Origin: Roseovarius nitratireducens
GTDB lineage: Bacteria; Pseudomonadota; Alphaproteobacteria; Rhodobacterales; Rhodobacteraceae
Length of the DNA: 64,000 bases
Assembly (NCBI RefSeq): GCF_002925845.1
Contig: NZ_PDNI01000017.1
Span: forward strand, 124,001-188,000
Reading direction: 5' to 3'
A model generated the notes under the pieces. The model was not told the origin of the DNA. It searched no databases and saw nothing but the letters and a program-made list of their open reading frames with translations. The number at the start of each line of letters is the position of its first letter. Within the stretch, counting starts at the first letter, position 1. The position numbers were made by a program, and so were the translations under genes. This document shows positions 18,332 to 26,739 of the stretch, one piece after another.

Positions 18332-18358
18332 CCCGGCTTTCGGAACATCGGCCAATAG

Positions 18359-18775
18359 CGATCCGGCGCGTCCCTCGCATCCCTGATCTTTTCCTTCGAT
18401 TCGGTGCTCTCGGCGCTGGCCATCACCGACGTGTTCGCGGTGCTGGCCATCGCGATCCTGCTGTCGGGGGCGGCGATGCTGCTCTTGGCCGACAACGTCA
18501 CCGCCTTCCTTCAGAAGAACCGCATGTACGAGGTGCTGGGCCTGTTCATCCTGTTGATCGTCGGGGTGGTCCTCTTGGGCGAGGCGGGGCAGGCGGCGGC
18601 GCACGCCACGCATGACGATACCCTTGCGCTCAGGTTCTTCGGATACGAGGTGATCCCGATGTCCAAGACCACCTTCTATTTCGCGGTGGTGGTGCTGTTC
18701 GTGGTCGAGATTGTGCAGTCACGCTATCGCCGCAAGCTCGACGTCGAACGGCGGGAGCTGGCGGCACGCCGGTGA
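18359..18775 (+). pseudogene. TerC-family membrane protein, 5'-truncated remnant
   Basis: The open frame carries the C-terminal half of a TerC-type integral membrane protein: the conserved helix SLIFSFDSVLSALAITD, then LLSGAAMLLLADNVTAFLQKNRMYEVLGLFILLIVGVVLLGEA and a last helix FYFAVVVLFVVEIVQSRYRR. Intact members have about 100 further N-terminal residues with a second acidic helix motif. Here a TAG at 18356-18358 closes the frame just upstream, and no N-terminal half is seen in the 18332-18358 gap. A short protein from GTG 18404 is possible but would lack half of the family core. Confidence 0.65.
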
Positions 18776-18791
18776 CGCATCGCGCTCCCGG

Positions 18792-19637
18792 TCAGGGGAT
18801 CAACCGCCGGACATAGCCGGGCAGGGCAAACGCCGCCTTGTGCACCTCGGGGGTGTAGTAGTCCGGCGCGAACCCGGCAGCATCGAGCCGCCCCTGTAAC
18901 ACGTCGAGCGGCGTGTTGCGCGCGGTGCCGTCGGTGCCCCAGCCAAAGGCCATCGGCCCGCCCGCATAGGTGGGGATTGTGGCCAGGTAGCAGGTCGCGT
19001 CGGCAAAGAGCGCGCGAAAGGCGCGCATGGTGTTGGTCAGCTCCTCGCCCTGCAGGAAGGGCACGCCGTTCTGCGTCACGAGGATACCGTCCTCGGCGAG
19101 CGCGCGTTTCGCGTGGCCGTAAAACGTCTCGGTAAAGAGCACCTCGCCCGGCCCGATGGGATCGGTGGAGTCGACGATGATGACGTCATAGCCGCCCTTG
19201 GTCTGCCGGATGAACTCGGCCCCATCGGCGATCACCAGCTCCAGCCGCGGGTCCTCAAAAGCGCCCGCGCTCAGCATCGGCAGGTATTCCCTGGAGAAAT
19301 CCACCACGCCTGCGTCGATCTCGACCATCGTGACATGTCCGACGCTGTCGTGCCGCAGCACCTCGCGCGCCATGCCGCCATCACCGCCGCCGATGATGAG
19401 CACGCGCCGCGCCATCCCGTGGGCGAGGATCGGCACATGGGTCAGCATTTCGTGGTAGATGAAATTGTCGCCCTCGGTGGTCTGCACCACGTCGTCGAGC
19501 GTCAGCACGCGGCCAAAGGTGCCGTTGGTAAACACCTTCAGCCGCTGATGGTCTGTCTTGCTGTCATACAGCATCTCGTCCACGCGCAGGGATTGCGCGT
19601 AGTCGGGATGCAGGTTCTCGCGGGTCCAGTCGCTCAT
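18792..19637 (-). CDS. speE: Spermidine synthase (polyamine aminopropyltransferase)
   Basis: Transfers an aminopropyl group from decarboxylated SAM to putrescine. It has 281 residues with the signatures VLIIGGGDGGMAREVLRH, MVEIDAGVVDFSREYLP and IIVDSTDPIGP. The start at MSDWTRENLHPDY overlaps the speD stop (ATGA) on the minus strand, so the two enzymes of the pathway are translationally coupled. Longer in-frame starts run back into speD and are rejected. Confidence 0.96.
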   Translation of the reverse strand: MSDWTRENLHPDYAQSLRVDEMLYDSKTDHQRLKVFTNGTFGRVLTLDDVVQTTEGDNFIYHEMLTHVPILAHGMARRVLIIGGGDGGMAREVLRHDSVGHVTMVEIDAGVVDFSREYLPMLSAGAFEDPRLELVIADGAEFIRQTKGGYDVIIVDSTDPIGPGEVLFTETFYGHAKRALAEDGILVTQNGVPFLQGEELTNTMRAFRALFADATCYLATIPTYAGGPMAFGWGTDGTARNTPLDVLQGRLDAAGFAPDYYTPEVHKAAFALPGYVRRLIP

Positions 19638-20158
19638 GCCGCGACACCGGCCTCGCTCACGAGACCCTCGCCACGCTTGAGTTCGCGCACGCGGACATCG
19701 GCGGTGCCGAAGGCCGATTTCAGCACGTCCACGGCCAGCCATGGACGCGCGTCGCCGCACATGAACACGTCGAACGCGCCATAGCCGATTTCGGGCCAGG
19801 TGTGGACCGAGATGTGGCTTTCGGCCAGCACCGCCACGCCCGAGACGCCCTGCGGCGAGAACTTGTGCGTATGGATGTGCAGAAGCGTCGCCCCGCAGGT
19901 GTCCACGCAATCGCGGAACGCCTGTTGGATGCGGCTCTCGTCGTCGAGCCCGTGGCCGTTCACCACCTCGATGATGAGATGTGTGCCCGCAAACACGGTG
20001 CCGTCGCGCCGGATGAAGTGATCCTCGCGGTCCTCGTCCAGCACGTCGCGGGCGAAAATGGTGTGATCGTTCGCGGGGGTGATCCCGCGGGCGGTGTCTT
20101 CCTCTTGGGCGCCTGTCTCCAGACCGATCCCCAGTTGGAAGAGGTTGGCGTCTTTCAT
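19634..20158 (-). CDS. speD: S-adenosylmethionine decarboxylase proenzyme
   Basis: Pyruvoyl enzyme that makes decarboxylated SAM for spermidine synthesis. It has 174 residues, so it belongs to the short bacterial class but carries an N-terminal extension of about 45 residues. The processing site is Glu113-Ser114 in LAESHISVHTWPE; self-cleavage there turns the serine into the pyruvoyl cofactor. It is the first gene of speD-speE. Confidence 0.95.
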   Translation of the reverse strand: MKDANLFQLGIGLETGAQEEDTARGITPANDHTIFARDVLDEDREDHFIRRDGTVFAGTHLIIEVVNGHGLDDESRIQQAFRDCVDTCGATLLHIHTHKFSPQGVSGVAVLAESHISVHTWPEIGYGAFDVFMCGDARPWLAVDVLKSAFGTADVRVRELKRGEGLVSEAGVAA

Positions 20159-20434
20159 GGCGCTCCCCTTCTTACCAGCAGATTGAATCCAGTCGGTCCC
20201 TTAGCGCCCCCCCGGAAGACATCCGAAGTTGGGATCGGTCCCGATCAAGTGAAGCGGCAGATAGGGGTGTGCCTTGAGTCGTGCAAGCCATTTCTGCCAA
20301 GTGTGCGAAATAAATGTGACCTGCGGCCCCGTGGCCCATGCCGCGCGGGGGCCAGACTGGAAAGAGCGATGGGGTAAATTAATACCGTAATTGTAACAGA
20401 TTGAAATATAGTATTTAATTAAGAGCGTGGGCCA
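20159..20434. other. Intergenic region between speD and rplM, AT-rich tract
   Basis: Non-coding gap (about 375 bases including the promoter and leader of rplM) between divergent speD and rplM. The stretch at about 20371-20425 is strongly AT-rich (TTAATACCGTAATTG, TATAGTATTTAATTAAG) in an otherwise GC-rich window. It sits directly before the rplM -35 element, as an UP element would. No gene or RNA is visible here. Confidence 0.6.
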
Positions 20435-20462
20435 TTGACGTGGCGCAAAACCCGCGTATAAC
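20435..20462 (+). promoter_or_regulatory. Promoter of rplM-rpsI
   Basis: TTGACG (20435-20440) and TATAAC (20457-20462), spaced 16 bases, form a near-consensus housekeeping sigma promoter. It would start transcription near 20470, about 64 bases before the rplM ATG. The preceding AT-rich tract could strengthen it. Confidence 0.7.
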
Positions 20463-20533
20463 CCGCCCATCGACCGGCCCGGCCATGCCCGAGGTCCGGA
20501 CATCACTGGAATAACAGCAAGGTTCTGCCCGAA

Positions 20534-20998
20534 ATGAAGACGTTTTCCGCAAAACCGGCAGATATCGAGAAGAGCTGGATCGTGATCGACGCCGAGGGCG
20601 TCGTTCTGGGCCGCCTTGCCTCGATCATCGCCATGCGCCTGCGAGGCAAGCACAAGCCGAGCTTTACCCCGCACATGGACATGGGTGACAACGTGATCGT
20701 CATCAATGCCGACAAGGTGCAGCTCACCGGCAACAAGCGCAACAAGCCCAACTATTGGCACACCGGCCACCCCGGTGGGATCAAGAGCCGCACCACCGGC
20801 GAAATCCTCGAGGGCAAGTATCCCGAGCGTGTGGTGATGCAGGCCGTCAAGCGGATGCTGCCTGGCAACCGGCTGAGCCGCCGCCAGATGACCAATCTGC
20901 GCGTTTATGCCGGCACCGAGCATCCCCATGAAGCCCAGAACCCCGAGGTTCTGGACGTCAAGAACATGAACTCCAAGAATACGCGGGTGGCTTACTGA
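20534..20998 (+). CDS. rplM: 50S ribosomal protein L13
   Basis: Large-subunit protein L13, 154 residues, full length: [30 protein letters not shown] at the start, [18 protein letters not shown], and the signature [20 protein letters not shown] near the end. It is transcribed with rpsI, whose ATG overlaps the rplM stop by one base (TGATG). Confidence 0.98.
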   Translation: MKTFSAKPADIEKSWIVIDAEGVVLGRLASIIAMRLRGKHKPSFTPHMDMGDNVIVINADKVQLTGNKRNKPNYWHTGHPGGIKSRTTGEILEGKYPERVVMQAVKRMLPGNRLSRRQMTNLRVYAGTEHPHEAQNPEVLDVKNMNSKNTRVAY

Positions 20999-21489
20999 TG
21001 GCTGAAGAAATCAAATCCCTCGAAGGTCTCGAAGCCGTCGCAGGCGAGGTGACCGCGTCCCCCGAGGCCGTTGAGACGCCGCGCGAGCCGGTGCGCGACG
21101 CGCTCGGCCGCTCCTACGCCACGGGCAAGCGCAAGGACGCCGTGGCCCGCGTCTGGATCAAGCCCGGATCGGGCAAGGTTGTCGTCAATGGCAAGCCGAT
21201 CAACGATTATTTCGCGCGCCCCGTGCTCCAGATGATCCTCAAGCAGCCGTTCACCGTGTCGGGCACCGAGGACCAGTTCGACGTGATGGCGACGGTCAAG
21301 GGCGGCGGCCTGTCGGGCCAGGCGGGCGCCGTCAAGCATGGCGTATCCAAGGCGCTCCAGCTTTACGATCCGAGCTTGCGCGGTGCGCTCAAGGCCGCAG
21401 GCTTCCTCACCCGCGACAGCCGCGTGGTCGAGCGCAAGAAATACGGCAAGGCCAAGGCGCGCAAGAGCTTCCAGTTCTCCAAGCGCTGA
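20998..21489 (+). CDS. rpsI: 30S ribosomal protein S9
   Basis: Small-subunit protein S9, 163 residues. An N-terminal extension of about 35 residues, usual in alphaproteobacteria, precedes the conserved core ([45 protein letters not shown]). The tail is [11 protein letters not shown], the basic C-terminus that reaches the ribosomal P site. A strong intrinsic terminator follows. Confidence 0.98.
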   Translation: MAEEIKSLEGLEAVAGEVTASPEAVETPREPVRDALGRSYATGKRKDAVARVWIKPGSGKVVVNGKPINDYFARPVLQMILKQPFTVSGTEDQFDVMATVKGGGLSGQAGAVKHGVSKALQLYDPSLRGALKAAGFLTRDSRVVERKKYGKAKARKSFQFSKR

Positions 21490-21514
21490 TCGTCGGCAAC
21501 TGCCAGATCAATGG

Positions 21515-21543
21515 AAGGGCCGCCCCCAGGGGCGGCCCTTTGC
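21515..21543 (+). terminator. Intrinsic terminator of rplM-rpsI
   Basis: Twelve-base-pair stem AAGGGCCGCCCC / GGGGCGGCCCTT with a two-base loop and trailing T residues, 25 bases after the rpsI stop. Confidence 0.88.
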
Positions 21544-21612
21544 ATTTCGTGGTGCGAACGCGGACTCCTGAGGCTCGGAGCGCAATCTTACCTGCGAGCC
21601 CATAACCGCCGT

Positions 21613-21716
21613 TAGCGTGTTGCTCAAAAGTGGAACCGGTTTTGAGCTCCTTAACACATGCGAAATCAGTGCGTAGGAGCGCGTCGCGTGAATGCGAATG
21701 ATCGCGGCGCGCTCTA
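21613..21716. repeat. Dispersed structured repeat element, copy 2
   Basis: About 104 bp related to 16040-16144 with small indels. The stem GCTCAAAA...TTTTGAGC surrounds ACCGGT, and a second stem GAGCGCG...CGCGCTC closes the right half. It lies between the rpsI terminator and the end of the GNAT gene, six bases from the latter's stop. Confidence 0.85.
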
Positions 21717-21722
21717 AAGGCC

Positions 21723-22199
21723 TCAGCCGAGCGCCTTGCGCATCTTGCTGCGCGTCAGGATCACGCCCCTCCGCTCGACTCGCTCCTCCATCACCACGTG
21801 CCAACCGCTCTTCAGGAAGAAGGGGCGGGCAACCACACTGGCCTCGGTTGTAAGTCGCTCTGCGCCACGGTCTTTGGCCCACCGTTCTGCTTCACGCAGG
21901 AGTGCGCGCCCCACGCCTATCCCGGTTGCTGATGGCAGAACGAATGCGAGTTCGATGTAGCCCGTTGGGTCGACAGTGAAGAAGCCGACCGGCTCGTCAT
22001 CCATCTCCGCGACAAACCCCGTCAGGGTCTCCAGTCGTTTTTTCCAGCGATCAAGATCAATCGTCTCTCCGCCCCACGCGAGCCGCTGTTCGTAGTTGTA
22101 GGCTCCTCTTGTGCCTTCATGGACTGCGCAGAAGAAGATGCGAGCAACAGCACCATAATCTCCAGCGACCAAAGGCCTGACATCTACACGATCGCCCAT
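21723..22199 (-). CDS. GNAT-family N-acetyltransferase
   Basis: Acetyl-CoA-dependent acetyltransferase of 158 residues. The fold is visible as VDVRPLVAGDYGAVARIFFCAV, the strand GFVAEMDDEPVGFFTVDPTGYIELAFVLPS, and the acetyl-CoA loop ATGIGVGRALLREAERWAKDRG, followed by the family end FFLKSGWHV. The substrate is unknown. The start MGDRVDVRPL has AGAGGAAGA just upstream; in-frame upstream codons lack typical coding character. Confidence 0.8.
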   Translation of the reverse strand: MGDRVDVRPLVAGDYGAVARIFFCAVHEGTRGAYNYEQRLAWGGETIDLDRWKKRLETLTGFVAEMDDEPVGFFTVDPTGYIELAFVLPSATGIGVGRALLREAERWAKDRGAERLTTEASVVARPFFLKSGWHVVMEERVERRGVILTRSKMRKALG

Positions 22200-22452
22200 A
22201 TCTTCCTCTCTTACCGGCGCTGCCGTCTTTGTAGCGGGGGAACCAACTTCCAACATACACAACTCCCGAAGATTTTTCGGAAGCCTCTGTTCGACATGGT
22301 TTCGTAGTCGCGAGGGCCGCCGCGCGAGCATGCACCGCGAAACGCAAAGAGCTGGCCTCCGGGGCGCGGTCAAGGGGTCCGTTCACGGCTGCGTCAACAG
22401 GTGCGATTTAGGTTCACTCACCGTGATGCCGATGCATACTCCGCCCCCAAGG

Positions 22453-22484
22453 CTCGGCCCCGCGGGAGTGGGCCGAGGGAGGAG
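22453..22484 (+). promoter_or_regulatory. Hairpin abutting the ribosome-binding site of the GST gene
   Basis: CTCGGCCC (22453-22460) can pair with GGGCCGAG (22470-22477). The 3' arm runs into the ribosome-binding sequence GAGGGAGGAG (22475-22484) just before the ATG at 22490, so folding could limit ribosome access. Confidence 0.4.
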
Positions 22485-22489
22485 AAACC

Positions 22490-23236
22490 ATGACGGATAC
22501 CGTGAAGTTCCTGCACCATCCCACGTCGCAGCCCTGCCGGGCGGTACATCAGCTCATGCTGGAGACGGGCGTTCCCTTCGAGGAGGTCATCGTCAACCTG
22601 ATGGATGGCGAGAACGAGACCGAGGATTTCAAGACCACCTACAACCCCACCGGCCAGGTGCCGATCCTCGTGGATGGCGATTTCACCCTGTGGGAAAGCG
22701 CCGCCATCGGCTTCTACCTCTCCGAACGGTTCGATCTTCCGGGCAATTGGCTGGGCCGTGACACGCGGCAGCGGGCGTTGATCCAGCAATACACGCATTT
22801 CCATTCCACCATGCTGCGGCGCGGGGCGGGGGCGTTTTTCTACACTCGCTTCGCCGAATGCATCTGGGGCCCGCGCGACTATTCCCCCGAGATCGCCATG
22901 GGCCGCTACATGCTGGCGCAATCCATGCCGATCGTTGAGACGTGGCTGGAGCGTCACACCCACCTCTGCGGCGACGAGATCAGCTTTGCCGATCTGCTGG
23001 CGTTTCACGAATTCGTCTCGCATGAGGCCGGCGCGATCATCCCGGTGGAGGAGTGGGCACGCTTTCCCCGCATCCGCACCTGGTTCGAGCGGCTACAAGA
23101 GCGGCCGCACGCCAAGGCCGTGAGTGGCATGATCATGGAGGTGGGCGCGATGCGCCAGGCCGGGCACTTGATCCCCATGACCCGCCGCACCTCGCTCGCC
23201 AAGGGCACCGCCGTCAAGCCCGGCCTGCCGGGCTGA
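22490..23236 (+). CDS. Glutathione S-transferase family protein
   Basis: Cytosolic GST of 248 residues. The N-terminal thioredoxin-like domain contains the active-site loop HPTSQPCRAVHQLMLETGVPFEEV, with a serine as the likely catalytic residue as in theta-like GSTs, and the glutathione-binding GQVPILVDGDFTLWESAAIGFYL. The C-terminal helical domain includes GDEISFADLLAFHEFV. The substrate is unknown. A strong ribosome-binding site (GAGGGAGGAG) precedes the start. Confidence 0.85.
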   Translation: MTDTVKFLHHPTSQPCRAVHQLMLETGVPFEEVIVNLMDGENETEDFKTTYNPTGQVPILVDGDFTLWESAAIGFYLSERFDLPGNWLGRDTRQRALIQQYTHFHSTMLRRGAGAFFYTRFAECIWGPRDYSPEIAMGRYMLAQSMPIVETWLERHTHLCGDEISFADLLAFHEFVSHEAGAIIPVEEWARFPRIRTWFERLQERPHAKAVSGMIMEVGAMRQAGHLIPMTRRTSLAKGTAVKPGLPG

Positions 23237-23363
23237 GGCCCGCGCGCGGCAGGCGTCGCGCGGCCCGGTTTCTCCTTGCGTGTGCCCGTGCCCACCCATA
23301 GAAGGGCCGCGACTTTGACCGCCGCGGACGCCTCCGCGGCCCGATGCATAGGAAAGGACGAAC

Positions 23364-24695
23364 ATGCAGGTCACCGAAACCCTCAACGAAGGTCTCAAGC
23401 GCAGCTACAAGATGGTGCTGTCGGCGCAGGCTCTCGAAGACAAGGTCACCTCCAAGCTCAAGGAAGCGCAACCCGAGATCGAGCTCAAGGGGTTCCGCAA
23501 GGGCAAGGTGCCGTTGCCGCTTTTGAAAAAGCAGTTCGGCCAGCGGGTCCTCGGCGAGGCGATGCAGGAAAGCGTCGATGACGCGATGAAGGCGCATTTC
23601 GCCGAGAAGGGCGAGCGCCCGGCTTTTGAGCCCGACGTGAAAATGGCCAACGAACAGTGGAAAGAAGGCGACGACGTCGAGATCGAGATGACCTACGAGG
23701 CGCTGCCGGAAATCCCGGAGGTCGATCTCGGCACGCTCAAGCTCGAACGGATGGTCGTCAAGGCCGACGACGCGGCCGTGGACGAGGCCCTCAAGAACCT
23801 TGCCGAGAGCGCGCAGGACTTCAAGGACCGCAAGAAGGGCACCAAGGCCAAGGACGGTGACCAGGTGGTGGTCGATTTCGTCGGCAAGGTCGATGGCGAG
23901 CCGTTCGAGGGCGGCGCGGCGGAGGATTATCCGCTCACGCTCGGCTCGGGCAGCTTCATCCCCGGTTTCGAGGAGCAGCTCGTCGGCGTCAAGGTGGGCG
24001 AGGAGAAGGCCGTAACGGTGACCTTCCCCGAGGAGTACCAGGCCGAACACCTGGCGGGCAAGGAAGCGGTGTTCGACTGCACGGTAAAGGCCGTGAAGGA
24101 GCCCGTCGCCGCCGAGATCGACGACGAACTGGCGCAGAAATATGGCGCCGAGGACCTTGCCGGGCTCAAGCAGCAGATCGGCGAGCGGCTCGAGCAGGAG
24201 TATGCCGGCGCCGCGCGCGCGATCCTCAAGCGTAACGTGCTCGACGCGCTCGACGAGAAGGTGACCTTCGAGTTGCCGCCGACGATGGTCGAGACCGAGG
24301 CCAAGCAGATCGCGCACCAGCTCTGGCACGAGGAAAACTCCGAGCACGAGGGCCACGACCATCCCGATATCGAACCGACCGAGGAGCATACGAAGCTCGC
24401 TGAGCGGCGTGTGCGGCTCGGGCTCCTGCTGGCCGATCTGGGCCAGAAGGCCGAGGTCGAGGTGACCGATGCCGAGATGACGCAGGCCGTGATGAACCAG
24501 GCGCGCCAGTATCCCGGCCAGGAGCGGGAATTCTTCGAATTCGTGCAGAACAACCCGCAGATGCGCCAGCAGATGCGCGCACCGATCTTCGAAGACAAGG
24601 TGATCGACTACGTGGTCGAACTGGCCGAGGTCTCTGACAAGGAAGTGTCCAAGGAAGATCTCGAGAAGGCGATCGAAGAGATGAACGACGAGTAA
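23364..24695 (+). CDS. tig: Trigger factor (ribosome-associated chaperone)
   Basis: Chaperone and prolyl isomerase that meets nascent chains at the ribosome exit. It has 443 residues in three parts. The ribosome-binding domain carries the GFRKGKVP signature ([18 protein letters not shown]). The FKBP-type domain lies around 150-245 ([37 protein letters not shown]). The C-terminal helical cradle is rich in Glu and Gln. It is single and followed by a strong terminator. Confidence 0.97.
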   Translation: MQVTETLNEGLKRSYKMVLSAQALEDKVTSKLKEAQPEIELKGFRKGKVPLPLLKKQFGQRVLGEAMQESVDDAMKAHFAEKGERPAFEPDVKMANEQWKEGDDVEIEMTYEALPEIPEVDLGTLKLERMVVKADDAAVDEALKNLAESAQDFKDRKKGTKAKDGDQVVVDFVGKVDGEPFEGGAAEDYPLTLGSGSFIPGFEEQLVGVKVGEEKAVTVTFPEEYQAEHLAGKEAVFDCTVKAVKEPVAAEIDDELAQKYGAEDLAGLKQQIGERLEQEYAGAARAILKRNVLDALDEKVTFELPPTMVETEAKQIAHQLWHEENSEHEGHDHPDIEPTEEHTKLAERRVRLGLLLADLGQKAEVEVTDAEMTQAVMNQARQYPGQEREFFEFVQNNPQMRQQMRAPIFEDKVIDYVVELAEVSDKEVSKEDLEKAIEEMNDE

Positions 24696-24729
24696 GCCCT
24701 GCAGGGCAAAACCGTCGCCAAGCGATCAA

Positions 24730-24764
24730 AGGGCCGCCCCGGGGAGATTGGGGCGGCCCTCTTC
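24730..24764 (+). terminator. Intrinsic terminator of tig
   Basis: Eleven-base-pair stem AGGGCCGCCCC / GGGGCGGCCCT with a nine-base loop and CTTCGTT after it, 35 bases past the tig stop. The stem nearly matches that of the rpsI terminator. Confidence 0.85.
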
Positions 24765-24816
24765 GTTCGATCACCCGGCCCGGCGCCTGCGCCGGGCGGG
24801 CCAGGCCCGATGGGGG

Positions 24817-25620
24817 TCAGGCACCGACTTGCGAGTGAGAACGAATCTTGTCGGCGAGCGCCGCCTTGAGCTTCAGCGCGGCGATGCGTTCGTCAACGTT
24901 GCGTGCCGCGGCGATCTGCTCGTCGCAATAGGTCTCGAGCGCGGACTTGCGCGGTACGTGCGCAGCGATCGCGGGCAGGGCGAGCGCCTCGTCGTCGGTG
25001 AGGAATACCTCGCCCTCGATCCCCGCCACCTCGCGGATGCTTGCGGCCCGCTCTTCCGTGCAGTCAAGAAGCCCGGCCAGCGCCGCAACCTTGCCCATCT
25101 GCACGGTCTTGCCGACGTAGTCGTAGGGCGCGTTGCCCGAGCGTTTGAGCACCCGGTCCATCACCGGGTCGATCACCGTGACCACGTCGCTGATGCCCGA
25201 ACGCATGGCGTATTCCACCGCGCCCAGCATCAACTCGGACGTGGCGTAGGTGACCGAGCCACGGGACCGCCCGCGCCCGAGCCGCTCTGTATCGACGCAA
25301 AAGCGCGTGGATTCCCACAGGGTCGCGCTGCGCAGCGGTGGCTCGCCATCGAGGATCGCGTGGAATACGTCCGACAGCATGTGCGGCCCTGTGGTTTGCA
25401 GCGCGCGCACGCACGCCACGACATTGCCTGCCTCGTCGAGGCCGATGACATAGGCTGGATCGAGCGCGTCGAACTGATCTTCCTCGCGCCCGTCTGTAAT
25501 GGTCACGTCCCATCCCAGCCGCCCGGCAAAGACCCGGGCGCGCAATCGGAACATCTGGTCGAGAACCATCGGAAACTTGTGCTTGTTGAGTGCGTCAACG
25601 ATCAGTATCATAGTGTTCAT
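24817..25620 (-). CDS. LuxI-type acyl-homoserine lactone synthase with C-terminal extension
   Basis: Autoinducer synthase that joins an acyl chain to SAM-derived homoserine lactone. Conserved LuxI features are present: RLRARVFAGRLGWDV near the N-terminus, EDQFDALDPAYVIGLDEAGNVVACVRAL, and WESTRFCVD with the conserved Glu and Arg. It has 267 residues, about 50 more than the usual 190-220; the extra part is a helical, charged tail (about 215-267). The first ATG lies right against AAGGGG, so the second ATG three codons on (25611) may be the real start. It lies downstream of the luxR gene on the same strand. Confidence 0.88.
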   Translation of the reverse strand: MNTMILIVDALNKHKFPMVLDQMFRLRARVFAGRLGWDVTITDGREEDQFDALDPAYVIGLDEAGNVVACVRALQTTGPHMLSDVFHAILDGEPPLRSATLWESTRFCVDTERLGRGRSRGSVTYATSELMLGAVEYAMRSGISDVVTVIDPVMDRVLKRSGNAPYDYVGKTVQMGKVAALAGLLDCTEERAASIREVAGIEGEVFLTDDEALALPAIAAHVPRKSALETYCDEQIAAARNVDERIAALKLKAALADKIRSHSQVGA

Positions 25621-25681
25621 CCCCTTGAGTTTGCAGTATGAAAGTCGCGAACGTGAGTGACGCGGCTGCAGCCTTGAGATT

Positions 25682-25712
25682 AGGGGAAGCTGTGGGGAAC
25701 GCTATTGGGGAA
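25682..25712. promoter_or_regulatory. Triple GGGGAA direct repeat in the luxR-luxI gap
   Basis: GGGGAA occurs at 25683, 25694 and 25707, spaced 11 and 13 bases, roughly one helical turn each, in the 110-base gap between the luxR stop and the luxI start. It is a candidate regulator-binding site. No classical palindromic lux box was found. Confidence 0.35.
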
Positions 25713-25730
25713 ATCCCGTATGGAATCGCC

Positions 25731-26456
25731 TCAGCCGGGGTAGATGAGCCCCATCGAGATCGCGCGACCGACCGCTTGTGCCGTGGTGAGCGCGTATAGC
25801 TTGTGGCGCGCCGAGCGCAGGTGAACCTCGACCGTGCGGTGAGAAATCGTAAGGATATCAGCGATATCCTGCTGCGACTTACCCTCAGCCGTCCATTGCA
25901 GGATCTCGCGTTCGCGCATTGACATCGACGGGCCGCGCAACAGGCTCGAGAAACTGTCCGAACTAATCACAAGGTCGTGCACATGTACCGAAAGCGCCTG
26001 CCAGACGTGCAGGTTCTCTCGGCAAAGTGCCTTCCATTCCGTCTTGGAACCACCGCAGGTCAGGCTCAGCCCGCCGATGTCGCCATAGGGGCCACGCACC
26101 GGGATCGTGACGCCCTGGTCGGAGATGCCGAAATCATGGGCGGAGCGAAACACCGTGAGATAGTCGAGGTCGCGCTCCAGCCGCGACCAGTCCACCGGTG
26201 CGATCGAGCGGCGCGCGCTGTGCAGGGTTGGGTCGATGCGGTGAAAGCCCTGGGTGGCGTAATGCTCTTGCCAATCCTTGCCGTAGGTGACGTGGCCAAT
26301 AACCGAGCGATTGATCGGGTTCATTCCGGCATAGGCGACGTGATCGACACCGAACCGGTCGCGTATTTCGCGAAGAAAGGCGTCGAAATCCTGCGCGGCA
26401 TCGGGCAATTCGGCGAGGTCGATAAGCCCGGCCTGGTCGAATGCGTCACCCATCAT
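25731..26456 (-). CDS. LuxR-family quorum-sensing regulator
   Basis: Acyl-homoserine-lactone receptor of 241 residues. The ligand-binding domain holds the conserved Trp, Tyr and Asp (WQEHYATQGFHRIDP). The C-terminal LuxR helix-turn-helix is intact (MREREILQWTAEGKSQQDIADILTISHRTVEVHLRSARHKLYALTTAQAV). The gene precedes the luxI homologue on the same strand with 110 bases between, the usual regulator-synthase pair. Whether it activates or represses cannot be read from the sequence. Confidence 0.9.
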   Translation of the reverse strand: MMGDAFDQAGLIDLAELPDAAQDFDAFLREIRDRFGVDHVAYAGMNPINRSVIGHVTYGKDWQEHYATQGFHRIDPTLHSARRSIAPVDWSRLERDLDYLTVFRSAHDFGISDQGVTIPVRGPYGDIGGLSLTCGGSKTEWKALCRENLHVWQALSVHVHDLVISSDSFSSLLRGPSMSMREREILQWTAEGKSQQDIADILTISHRTVEVHLRSARHKLYALTTAQAVGRAISMGLIYPG

Positions 26457-26673
26457 GGTGCCTCCCGCCGCGGCGTGCGCCGCTTCTCAGAACCGTTCTC
26501 TCCCTGGAAACACGCCACCGCGTCAACCGTACCGGGCCATGACACATGATCGTGCCCCGCCCGAGGTAATCCCATGGTTGTGCCCTGCCAGGTAATGTCA
26601 AGTTAAAAGCGAGCACATACGAACATTTCCAACGCTAGCATGGGATGAAGGCGCGTGTCGAGCGATCCGCCAG
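26457..26673. other. Intergenic region upstream of luxR
   Basis: About 280 bases, including the rplI terminator, separate luxR from rplI. No gene, RNA or repeat is visible apart from the terminator. The luxR promoter must lie here. Confidence 0.5.
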
Positions 26674-26712
26674 AATGACAAACGCACCGCGCGGGCAGGC
26701 CGCGCGGTGCGT
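26674..26712 (-). terminator. Intrinsic terminator of rpsF-rpsR-rplI
   Basis: Twelve-base-pair stem ACGCACCGCGCG / CGCGCGGTGCGT with a seven-base loop, followed in the minus-strand direction by TTTGTCATTCTG, 28 bases after the rplI stop. Confidence 0.8.
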
Positions 26713-26739
26713 CTTAACGTCTGCGTGCCGGGTGGCCGA

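Noticed and set aside
17345-18613. Long minus-strand open frame across the hydrolase genes
   Set aside because: It overlaps three plus-strand genes and has shadow-frame composition; no homology recognised.
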